DNA from: Aldrovandia affinis
Taxonomy: Eukaryota; Chordata; Actinopteri; Notacanthiformes; Halosauridae
Direction: 5' to 3'
Length of the DNA: 64,000 nt
NCBI GenBank assembly: GCA_029706075.1
Contig: JAINUG010000177.1
Span: 1,604,501 to 1,668,500, forward strand
The notes under the pieces were generated by a model. It was not told the origin of the DNA and made no database searches. It was given only the letters and a program-made list of their open reading frames with translations. Numbering within the stretch: the stretch's first letter is position 1; each line of letters opens with the position of its first letter. Positions 34,602-45,404 of this stretch are shown here, one piece after another. A program made the position numbers and the translations under genes.

Positions 34602-36734
34602 GTTGCTTTAGTTTCATATTTTACGCCATCAGATTACGTACTCAGTTTTCTTGTAGTGAAAGCAAGTTCCGTAACTCTATCTTTGCAAGCCTTGGCGCTT
34701 GCTCATCATCAGACATGACGAAATTGCCAGTTCGAATGGCAAAGATATTAAAGGGGAAAAAAGCTGATGATCTGATAGGCTATACTGAACCAAACCCTCA
34801 CCACACCCACGGGTAATTTATTCTTCTTAAACCTCTTTTTTACAACCACGCTGCAGTGGAACAGGTTACATCAAGTGATCCTCGCCTGGGCCATTCATAC
34901 CCTGCTGAAGGCACCATTTGAGCCGAAATGGCGGTGCCAGTCCATCAATGAAAGGTATCATTTGGAATTACAGAGGGTGTGGCTTCTGGCTTTTATGCTG
35001 TTGTAATTGAGTCAGCATCTATTCAGCTCTACTCCTTAGCTTACTTTGCAAACTTATCATACGCTATGCAATCCATGCAAAAGCCTGAGTTCTTATACAA
35101 GCACACACGCACACACGCACGCACGCACACACGCATATAACCAAAATAAAGAATAAAGGTCAGTCAGAGAGTTCAGGTTATGTGGACATTGCTGAGCCCC
35201 ACATTTATGATCATGTTATGATGTTATGATCATGTCCCATAGAGGAGGCACTGGGTGCTGTTACAGGGAGAGGTGTCACTACCACCCAGCTCCTCTCCAG
35301 ACCTGCGACTACTACCCCACCACCCCCAAAACCGGAAAAGCACAGACACATCACTCCCTGAAAGAGTCTCAATAAATGTTCACTAAATCACCCTACTGAC
35401 CTTTTCTGGCATGGAAACCTTGGAGCTCAGAATGTTAAGGCCGAGGGAGGGGGGGGGTGGGAGGGGGATTGAGACGTACACTGCTGATGAAGTGCAGCCT
35501 GCCAACTTTTCTCTCGAAAGGCCTTTTCCTTTCACCTCCGTCTCTTTTGTCTCTGTCTCTCCGCCGGGCCCATCCGTATTCTTCCGAGCGCCATACCTGC
35601 CTATGCAGCAGACATTTTACATATGTGAGCCTTCATTTCCCCGCGATTAATGGCGCCCGCAAGAGCTCTGGATCACAGCTTGCGCGGCTCTGCGGGCGAC
35701 GGGGAAGGTTGGTCAGCCCCTGGCAGGAACGCCACTGTTAGGAAAATTAACCCTCAGTGGCGAGGGAGCAAAGGTGCGCGTGCGGGTGTGTGTATGTGTG
35801 TGTGTGTGTGTGGGGGGGGGCAGCCCTGCCCAGGTGTTTTTACATATGTCAGCATTGTGAGAACAGGCCTCGCTCCCTCCCCCCTTCCCGTGGAGAGAGT
35901 AACACGAGCACATTTGCAATGGGAGACTGGGGAGAAGGCTTGACTACTCCTTGGCATCGAACGTGGCCAAATGCTGTGTGTTTTTTTGTGTGTGTTTTTT
36001 TTTTTACTTAACTGCTAAGGTGCAGAGATTAATGATTAATCATGGCACATCGGGTTCGGTACTGATTGCCTGTGTGGAGTCATTAAAAGCATCTTCCTGC
36101 ATTTTTTTAATAGGGAAATAGAGGAGGAAATCAACATACGTGTCTAATGCTGCACAGGTTGTGCTGGAGGTGGTGAGGCAGTGCTGTATAGTGCCTAGAT
36201 GATGCACCCACACAGGGAGGGGGTTACCGTATAGTCTATAAAAAAGGTGCTTCTTAATTTATACAATGGTGGTTCAAAGGTCTAGATCAGAAAAAGAAAA
36301 AATAATCACATATTTTAGAAACTTATGACATTTTACAAACTTATAAATATATAAAACGACAGCATATAAATATGTGAAAAGAATTCATTCTGACAGTACA
36401 TTTCAAAACATGCCAAGTTTGTCACCAAGGGAGAGAAATGATATCAAGAAAAGTAATTATATGAAGTTATTTTTTATATGAAATAAGCTTAAAGACAGTG
36501 ATGAATAAGTTAAGTTCAAAAAGAGAAATAGAAATAGAAAAAGAAAAAAAGAAAAATAATCACTTTAATAATAAAAGCTGCAGAGGCAAATGTAAGAAAA
36601 ATAAGGCTATTTTGATAAAAGTATTATATTTTACATCCTTTAACATTTTTTTATTATATATTTTTTTAATAAAAACTGAATGAATTTCAAAAGCATACAA
36701 TGTAGCAATAGAAAATGTTAATAATAAAATATAC

Positions 36735-36735
<1 letters not shown>
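34602..36735. other. Unique non-coding DNA with small simple repeats
   Basis: It holds (CA/CG)n at 35098-35136, (TG)n plus G9 at 35788-35821, and a short duplicated TTATGATCATG near 35206-35234. The GC-rich part at 35560-35760 is open on both strands, without domains. No gene is recognised. Confidence 0.5.
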
Positions 36736-36783
<48 letters not shown>

Positions 36784-36802
36784 GTAATAATAGTAATAAA
36801 TA
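36736..36802. repeat. (AAT)n trinucleotide microsatellite
   Basis: About 20 AAT/ATA units, with two AGT interruptions at the right end. The minus-strand polyleucine reading is an artefact. Confidence 0.95.
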
Positions 36803-38579
36803 CAAAGCAAAACCTAATGAATGCATGGCCACACCCAGAAGGGAGACCAGGAATATGTTCCATCTGACATACGTACTGAGCATTTACACTATAATAAAAA
36901 TTAACGCGTGTAAGTCATACCCCCCAGACAGAGGCCTATGTAAAGCATTCAGGCATTAACCCCCCCACACACACACACAAAATTGGCACACTGTATACTC
37001 TTGAGCCCTTGCCATTGAGAGAGGAAGAGACAAGAGGGGTGTGTGTGTGTGTGTGCGTGCTTGTGTGTATGTGTGTGTGTGTGTGTTTGGGGTAAGGGAG
37101 AGGAGAGGGGGGCACAGAATAGCTGGCTGGGGGTCAGGTGTTACATCCATGCTGTGCAGCCTCGTGTCTCCCGAGGAGCAGGGCTCCACCTTTGTGACTT
37201 TACCTCCGCCTCTCTCAGCAGGCGTAGCTGTGGGCAGCCCTGCACCAGACTGCTAATAAGGGGTAGGATTCAGGGGATAACCCCCCCCCCAGAAAATGTA
37301 AATGAAAAGCTGTTCCTGTTGCCTATCTTCATATTAATATTATAATAATAATTATACCCCCACCCCCACCCCACCCCACCCAAATTTGGTGCTGTACATG
37401 CTTCCTCAGCTTCCATAGCAACATTGTTTAAAAATCAAATGAGCTTCACTTACCTTTCCTTAAATTAGATTGTTATTATTATATTAGTCTTATGAACTTT
37501 TCCCAATTCAAGAACAGATCACAATGTGAAAAACTGCAGAAATGATAGGATTTATCTCATTTGGTTATGCAAAAACAAATCATCAAATAATTTAACAGTA
37601 AAGAAAGAAAGGATCTTTCTCTCAATGGCAATCATCGCACTGCTCTCCCTGATTCCGCCACTTCCACTGTCAGCCACGGCTCTTGGGGGGCGCTATAGCA
37701 ACAAGGCCTCTGACGTTGTTGAAGATGACATAAAAAAAAGAAGAAATAGGGAAATATAAACCTTAGGTGACAGGTACCGTAAGACCTCCGCCATAATTCC
37801 CATTATGTTTCTCCCGAGTTTGAAGTTTCCTGCGTAGAAGGATTAAAAAAACACAACAGGAGTGTCTGAGAATGCGTAGCTTGAAGAGAGAAGGGGCTGG
37901 TGGGATGGGAGGGAGACGGCGGCGAAGATAGTCATCCTGGCAGCCGAGATAAAAGCTGCATTACATGAAATTAATGGAGGCTGCATGAGCTGTACATGAA
38001 TCACCGCTTCAACTCGACAAACCCGGAACAAAGAGACACAGGAATCCGGAGACCGACTGCATCTTCAATCGCCACTCATTTAACCAGCTGATACTGTCCC
38101 GACTGTGGGAGGGGGTTCGGTGCGGGGAGGGGGAGTGAGAGATAGAGAAGGGGGATGTGTAGTGGCTGTAGCACAAAGTACGTGCGTGTACGAGCAGAGC
38201 TCAGCTGCATGCGTTCTATGCAGTCTGTGGCTTCAAAACACAATTTTGTGAAAGTTCAATAGTTTTTTTGGGGGTTTGAGATTGGGTTAAGCTGAGAGAT
38301 TGGGTTAAGGGAGCTGTCGACGCCCGGAACCTCAGAACCTCAGAATCTCAGAACCCAGCTCAGGGCCCACCACCGGCGCATTAGCCAACACACAAAAGAC
38401 ATCGGCGGATAGCACACACCAGCAACTCCTGTCATGTCGGGTCATAAAAATGCAGATGTTATTTATTTTTTTATTTTTTTCCCTTCCTGACTTTACTTGA
38501 CAGGTTCATCCACAAATAAATCTTTATAATTCGAAAGTGACCACAGGGAGATTTATGAGGAAATAAGTGTGCACTTCTC
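36803..38579. other. Unique non-coding DNA with small simple repeats
   Basis: It holds (CA)n at 36962-36978, (TG)n at 37040-37087, (CCCCA)n at 37358-37382, a 14-mer GAGATTGGGTTAAG repeated near 38278 and 38298, and four CTCAGAA(C/T) units at about 38329-38357. No gene is recognised. Confidence 0.5.
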
Positions 38580-39060
38580 TAAGAATTTATTGTGCAGAAC
38601 AAGGAATATGTAAATGATTTTGTGGGGAGAGGCAGAGGTAATGCCCAGGTATCTGATGACTGTTTGATTATGCGGGACTTAATGTGTTTGGGAATTTACC
38701 ACCTGCCATCATGGCTCCCTTCACTGCAACCCCCCAAATCAACCTTAAAGAGACAATATTCTATTTCCTCCTTTTCCCCCATGCGTTTCTCACAAACCCC
38801 GTGCCGAACCTCAAATTTGATCACGTTTTTACGTGTCATTTGCCAGATGGAAATAGAATACAAAATGAGCAAGGCTAATACAGAACTTATGACAATTTCC
38901 AGGGTCATAATAAATGATGAAAATAATGTAATTTTACAATTTAGATGGAAAAAAAAACTGCATGTTTACCAATTATTACCATGTAGCCACCACCATAATG
39001 CCACATTAGAGTGGATTTTCCCTCAAATAGAACTATACAAAAAGGACAATACAAAATAAT
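38580..39060. other. Candidate conserved non-coding element
   Basis: A 480-bp unique, well-mixed sequence with TGATGACTGTTTGATTATGC, CAAATTTGATCACG and ATAATAAATGATGAAAAT blocks. One plus-strand frame is open for 155 codons (38592-39059), but codon use is AT-biased, there is no domain, and a minus frame overlaps it. I read it as enhancer-like DNA. Confidence 0.3.
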
Positions 39061-39182
39061 CCATGGCTTCAATTTTGACAATGACAATTACAAAGCTTCT
39101 ATGGCAAATAGATACATAAATAGATAGATATTATCCCTTGCCCAATCTGTAGAGATGAAGAGATGAATTAGTGTTTTTCCTC

Positions 39183-39232
39183 TCAATCAATCAATCTTAA
39201 TTTTTGTATAGTACCATTTCTAAACAGGATGT
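39183..39232 (-). mobile_element. Retroelement 3'-tail remnant
   Basis: TCAATCAATCAATCTTAATT followed by TTTGTATAGTACC is, on the minus strand, the tail type ending in AAGATTGATTGATTGA. It is also seen in the short insertion at 11521-11597. Only the tail survives. Confidence 0.55.
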
Positions 39233-39328
39233 CACACAGTGTCATGTCATTTTCAAATCAAAATTCTTTGGAAAGGGGAGGCGGGGCCTATCCGGGGGCG
39301 GGGCCTATACTGGCCATGGCACCCCCGG

Positions 39329-39384
39329 CACTCATGGTGATCCCTCATCTACTCAAGTGCTGCCTTTATTTTGACAGTTATCTG
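39329..39384. mobile_element. Right terminus of a CAGGTAACTGCC-family MITE (copy E)
   Basis: GATCCCTCATCTACTCAAGT then TGCCTTTATTTTGACAGTTA is the inverse of the left end of copies C and D. The left end is missing or unrecognisable. Confidence 0.65.
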
Positions 39385-40497
39385 CGTGTTATTTCTCAGA
39401 GAGGCCAGGTGCCATCCCAGTGCTCCCTATGAAGTGCCCGTCCAGCTGTCCCGGGGGAACGGGACGCCCATCGTGGCCTGCAGAGTTTGAGCCTGGCCTG
39501 GGCCGCCTCAGTGACCCCTCACAGGCCTCCTGGGCCGATCTCCCAGCATCCCCCGGGGTTCACTCCGAACCTTCACCTCAGACAGTGCAGGGGTCAAACG
39601 TTCAAGCGGCCGATCACCATCGAGAGGTGAAATAACACTGGATTTAACACCGGGCTGTTTTTAACTTAGTTTTTATCTTCAAAAGAGGCTCCTATTTCGA
39701 AAGGAGGGGGGGGGAGAGGGGGTCTCCTGCTCCCTGCAAGGTGTTTTAGTACCTTTCTTTATTTAATACCACGCAAGCGTTTCCCCGTCTCTCTTTTTCA
39801 TGTCACCGTCTCGTCTTCCGTATAACGCGGCCTCTCGTCGTTGAATCGGTAATGACTTTTTTGTGATAATTTCTGAATGGTGTACTATTGTCAAATAAGT
39901 TGTTTTTCTTCTCTGCCTGGAAGGAGATACTTAAAAGCGAGATGTAGGCTAAATCTGAGAAAGAAAATGCACAAAGAAAAAAGTGTTTACTTCACATCTG
40001 GCACCTCGTGGATGCTCTCCTCCGTTTTCACAGTCAGGCAGGACTAGTTTATACGCCACACAGTGAGAAAATATGTACATTTGTTATCTTTACATGAGAG
40101 CGTCTAACAACACAACACAAGTGTTCTTTTTTTATTTTCTTTTTTTCTCCGTCCATTTAAACGTGGCTCCGATCACTTTCTTATTTCAAGACCGGTTACC
40201 TTTTGAGCATATTGCATTATATGTAGGTATAATATATATTTATATTATATTTATAAGAGGCAGATAACTTATTTTCTGATTTTCCTTATGCTCGTTACCA
40301 GCACCATACATGCATTTATTAGCTTGATTCCGATTGGCTGTGTGCTTAGCTTACATATTTTTATCTTTAGCTTTATCATTGATGTGCTACTTACAGTTAT
40401 GGGGGATGCTTTGTTCTTTTTAACTTCAATAATATGCATTATTTGCCTCACCATGATGACCTTGCAAAATATTCAGAGTAAAAGAGCCCACCAAATA
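39385..40497. other. Unique non-coding DNA
   Basis: The left part (39400-39640) is GC-rich, the rest is AT-rich. No gene is recognised. Confidence 0.5.
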
Positions 40498-41045
40498 AAA
40501 ATATATATATATATACAGTGGGTATAATAAGTATTCCCCCCCTTTGGCATTTTTCACATTTTATTTTCTTTATGGAATCAAAATGGATTTCTTGCCACTG
40601 ATCAACACAAAAGACTCATAAAAAAACTTTAATTAATTAATTAATTATTAATTATTCACCCCCCTTGACTTAAGAAAATCCCATTGAAAATCTGTTGAAA
40701 ATTTTGGAAAATTGCTGTTCACCAACAGTCCCCATCCAACCTGATGGAGCTTGAGCAATTTTGTAAAGAAGAAAGGGTGAAAATTGTCCAGGGTGTCCAG
40801 ATGTGCAAATCTGATAGAGAGACTGTAATAGACTCACAGATGTAATTGCAGCTAAAGGTGCTTCTACCAAGTATTAAATCAAGGGGGGTGAATACTTATG
40901 GAATCAATTATTGTCTGTTTTTTATTTGTAAAAAATTAAGAAAAAGCTTTAGAGTTGTCTTTTTCATTTGGCATTATGGAGTATTTTGTGTTGATCAGAG
41001 GCAATAAATACCAATTAAATCTATTTTGTGGGGGAAGGTTAATCA
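40498..41045 (+). mobile_element. (AT)n followed by a larger Tc1-type MITE or relic
   Basis: After an AT tract, CAGTGGGTATAATAAGTATT starts the element at 40516, with the same terminus and subterminal GCCACTGATCAACACA as the small MITE at 949-1126. The inverse subterminal box TTTTGTGTTGATCAGAGGCA lies at 40983-41005. The very right end is degraded. The interior (40670-40900), with a GTGAATACTTATGG box, has no surviving transposase frame. Confidence 0.7.
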
Positions 41046-42391
41046 AAATAAATAGAGGGTATAATCGGTTTCCAAATCGGAGAGAAAAATAGGAAAAAAT
41101 CTGAAACTAAATTTGAGAAAAGAGTTACTAATATTTGTCTGCAGAGTTGCTCAAATTCCAGGACCTTGAAACCATTTTTTGCTGTTCGTCTTGAACACAT
41201 GATGTCATCGAAAGCCTATGCAGCCACAGATGGGCACGTTACAAAAAAATGAGGCTGCCCAGCATTTTTATTTTCTATCTATTTTCATTTTAGACTTTTC
41301 ACTCTGTCTTATGAGCAAGCATGGATGGACATTTGCCCACTGATGATGTTTTCCATTGATATTGCAGGACAACTTTAAATTAAATTAGGTATTTAATACA
41401 AATTCTGTTCACGACTACTGTTTATGATGTTGGTGTGTGTTTGCCTCTCCAGTTGATGTGTAAATTGGCATGCGTCTGTTCATGCTCCACATTTTAACTA
41501 TCTGTCTGGCGGCTCTATAAACACAGTAAACCAGTGCCGTACCAAAATGGATAAAAGAATGAGAAGTTCTTCAAGAAAGGATATTTACGTTTATGTTATT
41601 GTTGTAATTCTAGGATTTAACGTTTTCAGTGATGCTGTGGCATTGGGACTATATCTGGGGAAAAAATGACTTCTATTTTGATTTTTTGACATCAAATTAC
41701 CAATTATCTCAAGTCCATCACCTCCACAAGCTCTCCTCTTCAAACCTGGATGCAACTTTTGCTTTGAGGGAAAATGCAAGGACAGGGACTTGAAAAGATT
41801 CAGAATCATAGAAGACACTGCAGAAATGAACCACGATGTCACACTTGTGACCCAATATCAGCAGAAACCCAAGGAAGGACATCCATGTTTTTAAATGTGG
41901 TTCCAATTAAAGTTTTTAAAGGTCTTATATGTAAGCGCGTGTAGCTGATTCCATAATTCCGTTTTGAATAATTGCAGTGGCTCTCTGATTGCGCCTTCAC
42001 GCACAGAGACAAAAGGCTATTATAAGCCCCCCACGGACAGTCTCTGCACACACTGTTTCATATCACGGACTATTTTCATAAGTAATAATAACCCTTGTCT
42101 CCATTTTGCGCACACAAACGGCCGGTGTCGTGTAAAATGGATTTTTAATTAAGTGCATTTGGGCAAACATTAACCTGAGGGACTGTGAAAGAACGTGGGG
42201 GTGGAGTGAATCAGATTCTCCGGACGTATGGATAATGAACTGTTTGCTCAGGCACTGGTGCAGACATGAGATCTTTCAGGAGGGAACTGCGCACATGTCA
42301 GACTCCGCCGGAGTGCTGTGCAAACATGCACCTGTGAGACTGTGAACACACGCAATCCCGATAAACCGCTCAAACGACTTAAGTCAATGTA
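41046..42391. other. Unique non-coding DNA
   Basis: AT-rich sequence without gene or repeat, apart from the candidate block at 41935-42180. Confidence 0.5.
41935..42180. other. Candidate conserved non-coding element
   Basis: Unique mixed sequence with TAATTCCGTTTTGAATAATTGC, TTTTCATAAGTAATAATAAC (split across the block) and GGATTTTTAATTAAGTGC. No domain is visible in any frame. Enhancer-like by texture only. Confidence 0.27.
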
Positions 42392-42744
42392 CGGGGCGAC
42401 GGGCAAATGAAAGGAAACACTTGAGCAAATGAAGGGTTCTGCCAGCTCTCTTCTGGCGTGGGGTACATTTTTCTGCCACGGTTTAGGTTTAGGTCTCAGT
42501 CACCAGATCTCAACTCAATTGAACACTTATGGGAGATTCTGGAGCGGCGCCTGAGGCAGCTTTTTTTTCCACCACCATCAGTGAAACGCTCATGGAAGAA
42601 TGGTGTTGCATCCCTCCAACAGAGCCCCAGACACTTGTAGACTCTACGCCAAGGTGCAATGAAGCAGTTCTGGCGGCTCGTGGTGGCCCAGTGCCCTATT
42701 GACACTTTATGTTGGTGTTTCCTTTACTTTGGCAGTTGTACCTG
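42392..42744 (+). mobile_element. Tc1-like element, CAGGTAACTGCC family, internally deleted (copy F)
   Basis: The left terminus is decayed (CGGGGCGACGGGCAAATGAA) but continues into the family sequence AAGGAAACACTTGAGCAAAT. The right end is the inverse GGCAGTTGTACCTG. The terminal repeat passes straight into the catalytic half of the transposase. Near 42497-42560 the plus strand reads SQSPDLNSIEHLWEILERRL, which holds the final catalytic Glu. A further internal deletion removed the segment around the second Asp. Nonautonomous. Confidence 0.87.
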
Positions 42745-42884
42745 CAGACAGATAGTGTGGAAGTTTCCTTTGGGGAAATTCAAGTCTCAGTCTGTTTTTT
42801 TAATCTGTCAGATTATTGGCAGGGAATCTGGAGACCCCCTGCCAAAAAAGGAACTGAATGTTGATCCAGGGGGGGGGAGTAGTA

Positions 42885-42970
42885 GTTTTTATTTATTTAT
42901 TTTCTATGCTTTTTCTCCTTTCTCTTCCAATTTGGAATGCCCAATCCTAATCTAAGCCTAACATGCTGTG
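42885..42970 (-). mobile_element. SINE tail remnant (family of 28330-28662)
   Basis: TTTTATTTATTTATTTTCTA then CTCTTCCAATTTGGAATGCC matches the tail region of the SINE at 28330-28662. The tRNA-like head is not found, so this is a truncated copy. Confidence 0.45.
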
Positions 42971-43048
42971 ATTAGCTGGGCTTGTTGATTCATCCGAGTA
43001 AAAAAAAACTGCTACTTGTGACTGCAACACATGGTTTTGCAGTGGACG

Positions 43049-43549
43049 TCAGGACAAAACATCAACATAAAGTGTCTTAATAGGGCGGTGGGCCACCATG
43101 AGCCACCAGAACAGCTTCAATATGGCCTTGGCATAAGTGTCTGGAACTCTATTAGAGGGATGCAACACCATTCTTCCATGAGAGTCCATCATTTGGTGTT
43201 TTGTTGATGGTGGTGGAAAACACTGTCTCAGGCGCCGTTCCAGAATCTCCCATAAGTGTTCAATTGGGTTGAGATCTGGTGATTGAGACAGTTGTGGCAT
43301 ATGGTTTACATCGTTTTCATGCTCATCAAACCATTCAGTGACCACTCGTGCCCTGTGGATGGGGGCATCGTTATCCTGGAAGAGATCACTCCCATCAGGA
43401 TAGAAATGCATCACCATATGATGATGGTGATCACTCAGAATGGCTTTGTATTTATTGGTGTTTACCTTGCCCTCTAAGGAGTTGAGTGGACCTAAACCAG
43501 GCCAGGAAAATTCACCCCACACCATAACAGAGCCACCAGAGCCCTTCAT
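43049..43549 (-). pseudogene. C-terminal half of a Tc1-like transposase, frame still open
   Basis: From the ATG at 43549 an uninterrupted frame of 166 codons runs to 43049. It begins MKGSGGSVMVWGEF, the segment that follows the first catalytic Asp in Tc1-like enzymes. It contains FQDNDAPIH with the second Asp (about residue 59) and PDLNPIEHLWEILE with the final Glu (residue 97). The paired-type DNA-binding domain and the first Asp are absent, so it cannot be an active transposase. Open upstream codons to 43645 belong to flanking DNA. The last residues (from about 140) follow the element to its edge. An open frame in an old copy may be chance. Confidence 0.85.
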
Positions 43550-43581
43550 TTTAGTGTTTCCTTTATTTTGGCAGTTGCATG
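43055..43581 (-). mobile_element. Tc1-like element, CAGGTAACTGCC family, internally deleted (copy G)
   Basis: The minus-strand 5' terminus is decayed CATGCAACTGCCAAAATAAA followed by GGAAACAC. It passes directly into a transposase half beginning with an ATG. The 3' end keeps TTAAGACACTTTATGTTGATG, but the last terminal bases are lost. It lies 310 bp from copy F in opposite orientation. Its coding frame is still open (separate entry), which makes it the best preserved of the four deleted copies. Confidence 0.9.
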
Positions 43582-44390
43582 TATGTATACAATACTTCAT
43601 GACTGGGACTGGGTTTCTGACGACTGTCCTCACTGGCATGGTCATGATTCAATACAAGGCCATAGAGCACGTCACGTCACAGAGAACCAGTGCTTTAACG
43701 GGGCGATACACTCACCAGCCCCTTATCAAAGCACATTTTGACATTTTTTCAGTGTGTTCAGCCAAAATCACGGGGTGAATAAGGGGCTGTCCACCCTGAC
43801 ACTAATATTAGTTTGATGTCATTCTCGACTATTTGTAACTGAAGTGCCACGCTTCAAAACACACACGTGCATTATACGCCCAGCGATAAATCAAGTTGAT
43901 TTATGGTTACGGGCGCACGGCGGAATCACACGAACCAGATCCGTTGTCAGCACCACTTGAGCGGCGGTGCAGGGGTTAACTGTATCAAGAGCGTTTGGCC
44001 GGCAGATTGTTTATCGACAGAGCGAGAAGGTCTTCCTTCTCTCTGTGAGCTCAGTCAGTCTCCCTCTTTGTCTGACTCTGCCCATTCGAGGAGAGCTTAT
44101 CCCTGACCTTCTGCCGTGGAGACTGATGACAAGGACAGTGTGCTCTAACCTTGGCATTCAGCGGGCTAAATGGCTTTTTCCGCAAGCGGCAGCAGCGAGC
44201 AGGCAGGCAGGCAGGCCATCGGAGGCCGGGGGACTAATGAGTCCGTACCTGGGAGATACTTGCATGTATCAACAGTGGCCACTTGAAAGCAGCGGCGTCC
44301 CCTACTTGAGAAGTCTCCTCTGGTCTGGCGCTCCGCAGGGGGGAAGGAGAGGCGGCTGGTGTGGGCCGCTGCATCAGCGACTCAATCACG
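43582..44390. other. Unique non-coding DNA
   Basis: Mixed unique sequence with a (GGCA)n stretch at 44199-44216. No gene is recognised. Confidence 0.5.
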
Positions 44391-44764
44391 CTCGCGCACG
44401 CACACGCACGCACAAACACGCTCGCGCACGCACAAACACGCTCGCGCGCACACACACAAACACGCTCGCGCACGCACACACAAACACGCTCGCATACGCA
44501 CACACAAACACACACAAACACGAACACACAAACACAAACATGCTCGCACACGCACACAAACAAACACAAACACGCTCGCATACGCACACACAAACAGGCA
44601 TACGCGCGCACACACAGACGCAGGCTTATGCAGATAAACACCCAAACACACGTACATGCGCACACACAAACACGTCCACACATGCAAGCGCATACACACA
44701 CATACACACGCATGTACACATGCATGCACGTACACACACACACACTCATGCACAGACAACATCT

Positions 44765-44803
<39 letters not shown>

Positions 44804-44829
44804 TGGACAATACACACAAACATGGACAA

Positions 44830-44858
<29 letters not shown>
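44391..44858. repeat. CA-rich satellite-like array with CGCTCGC boxes
   Basis: About seven units of 20-50 bp, each starting GCTCG(C/T)(G/A) and continuing CACGCACACACAAACAC, then pure (CA)n to 44858 with two ATGGACAA interruptions. All six frames are open for long stretches, giving frames of 92-297 codons that are Thr/His or Cys/Val runs. These are not proteins. Confidence 0.92.
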
Positions 44859-44862
<4 letters not shown>

Positions 44863-45080
44863 ACCAGAAAGCGCACTGGGAATCCATGGTGGGACTCTCT
44901 GTTCCTGCACTGCCAGCTGCTCTCACGCAGGCGTACGATTGTAAAATTGTGCCGATAATGCTGCAGAAAATGGGATTAATTACTGGAGCTGCCAGCGCTA
45001 TTTCCGTCGTCACGGTGTCTTCAATGCTGCCCAGGCATCTCCCGCAGCAGTGCTGTTTTACTGGGACACTGCCGCGGGCC

Positions 45081-45404
45081 TGGCTGTAGCTACGGCTAGC
45101 CTCCTAGCCAGACCTTTCCTACATCCTTGTGGGACGTAACTGCTGGTTGTAGCTACAGCTAGCCCCACTAGCCAAACCTCTCCTATATCCTTGTGGACAT
45201 AACGCCTGGTTGTAGCTACAGCTAGCCTCACTAGCCAGACCTCTCCTATATCCTTGTGGACATAACGCCTGGATGTAGCTACAGCTAGCCTCACTAGCCA
45301 GACCTTTCCTATATCCTGGTGGACATAACGCCTGGATGTAGTTATGGCTAACCTCACAGGCCATGCAGGCCTTCCTTGTGGACGTAACACCTGGCTGTAA
45401 AAGC
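45081..45404. repeat. Minisatellite of five 63-bp units
   Basis: Units begin at 45081, 45144, 45207, 45270 and 45333. The first four are exactly 63 bp and the fifth is about 59 bp and more diverged, followed by a 13-base partial unit. The core includes TGTAGCTACAGCTAGCC, CTAGCCAGACCT and CTTGTGGACATAACG. Because 63 is divisible by three, two minus-strand frames stay open for over 100 codons with a 21-residue periodicity. No start context or domain supports translation. Confidence 0.95.

Noticed and set aside
36560..36883. 107-codon minus-strand frame with a polyleucine run
   Set aside because: The run is the (AAT)n microsatellite read in one frame, so it is not a membrane protein.
43967..45089. 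Open frames of 242-297 codons on both strands
   Set aside because: They read the CA/CGCTCGC array. Composition is Cys/Val or Thr/His and the frames overlap each other on opposite strands.
45081..45404. Repeat protein with 21-residue units
   Set aside because: Two frames are equally open simply because the unit is 63 bp. There is no start context, domain or flanking coding sequence.
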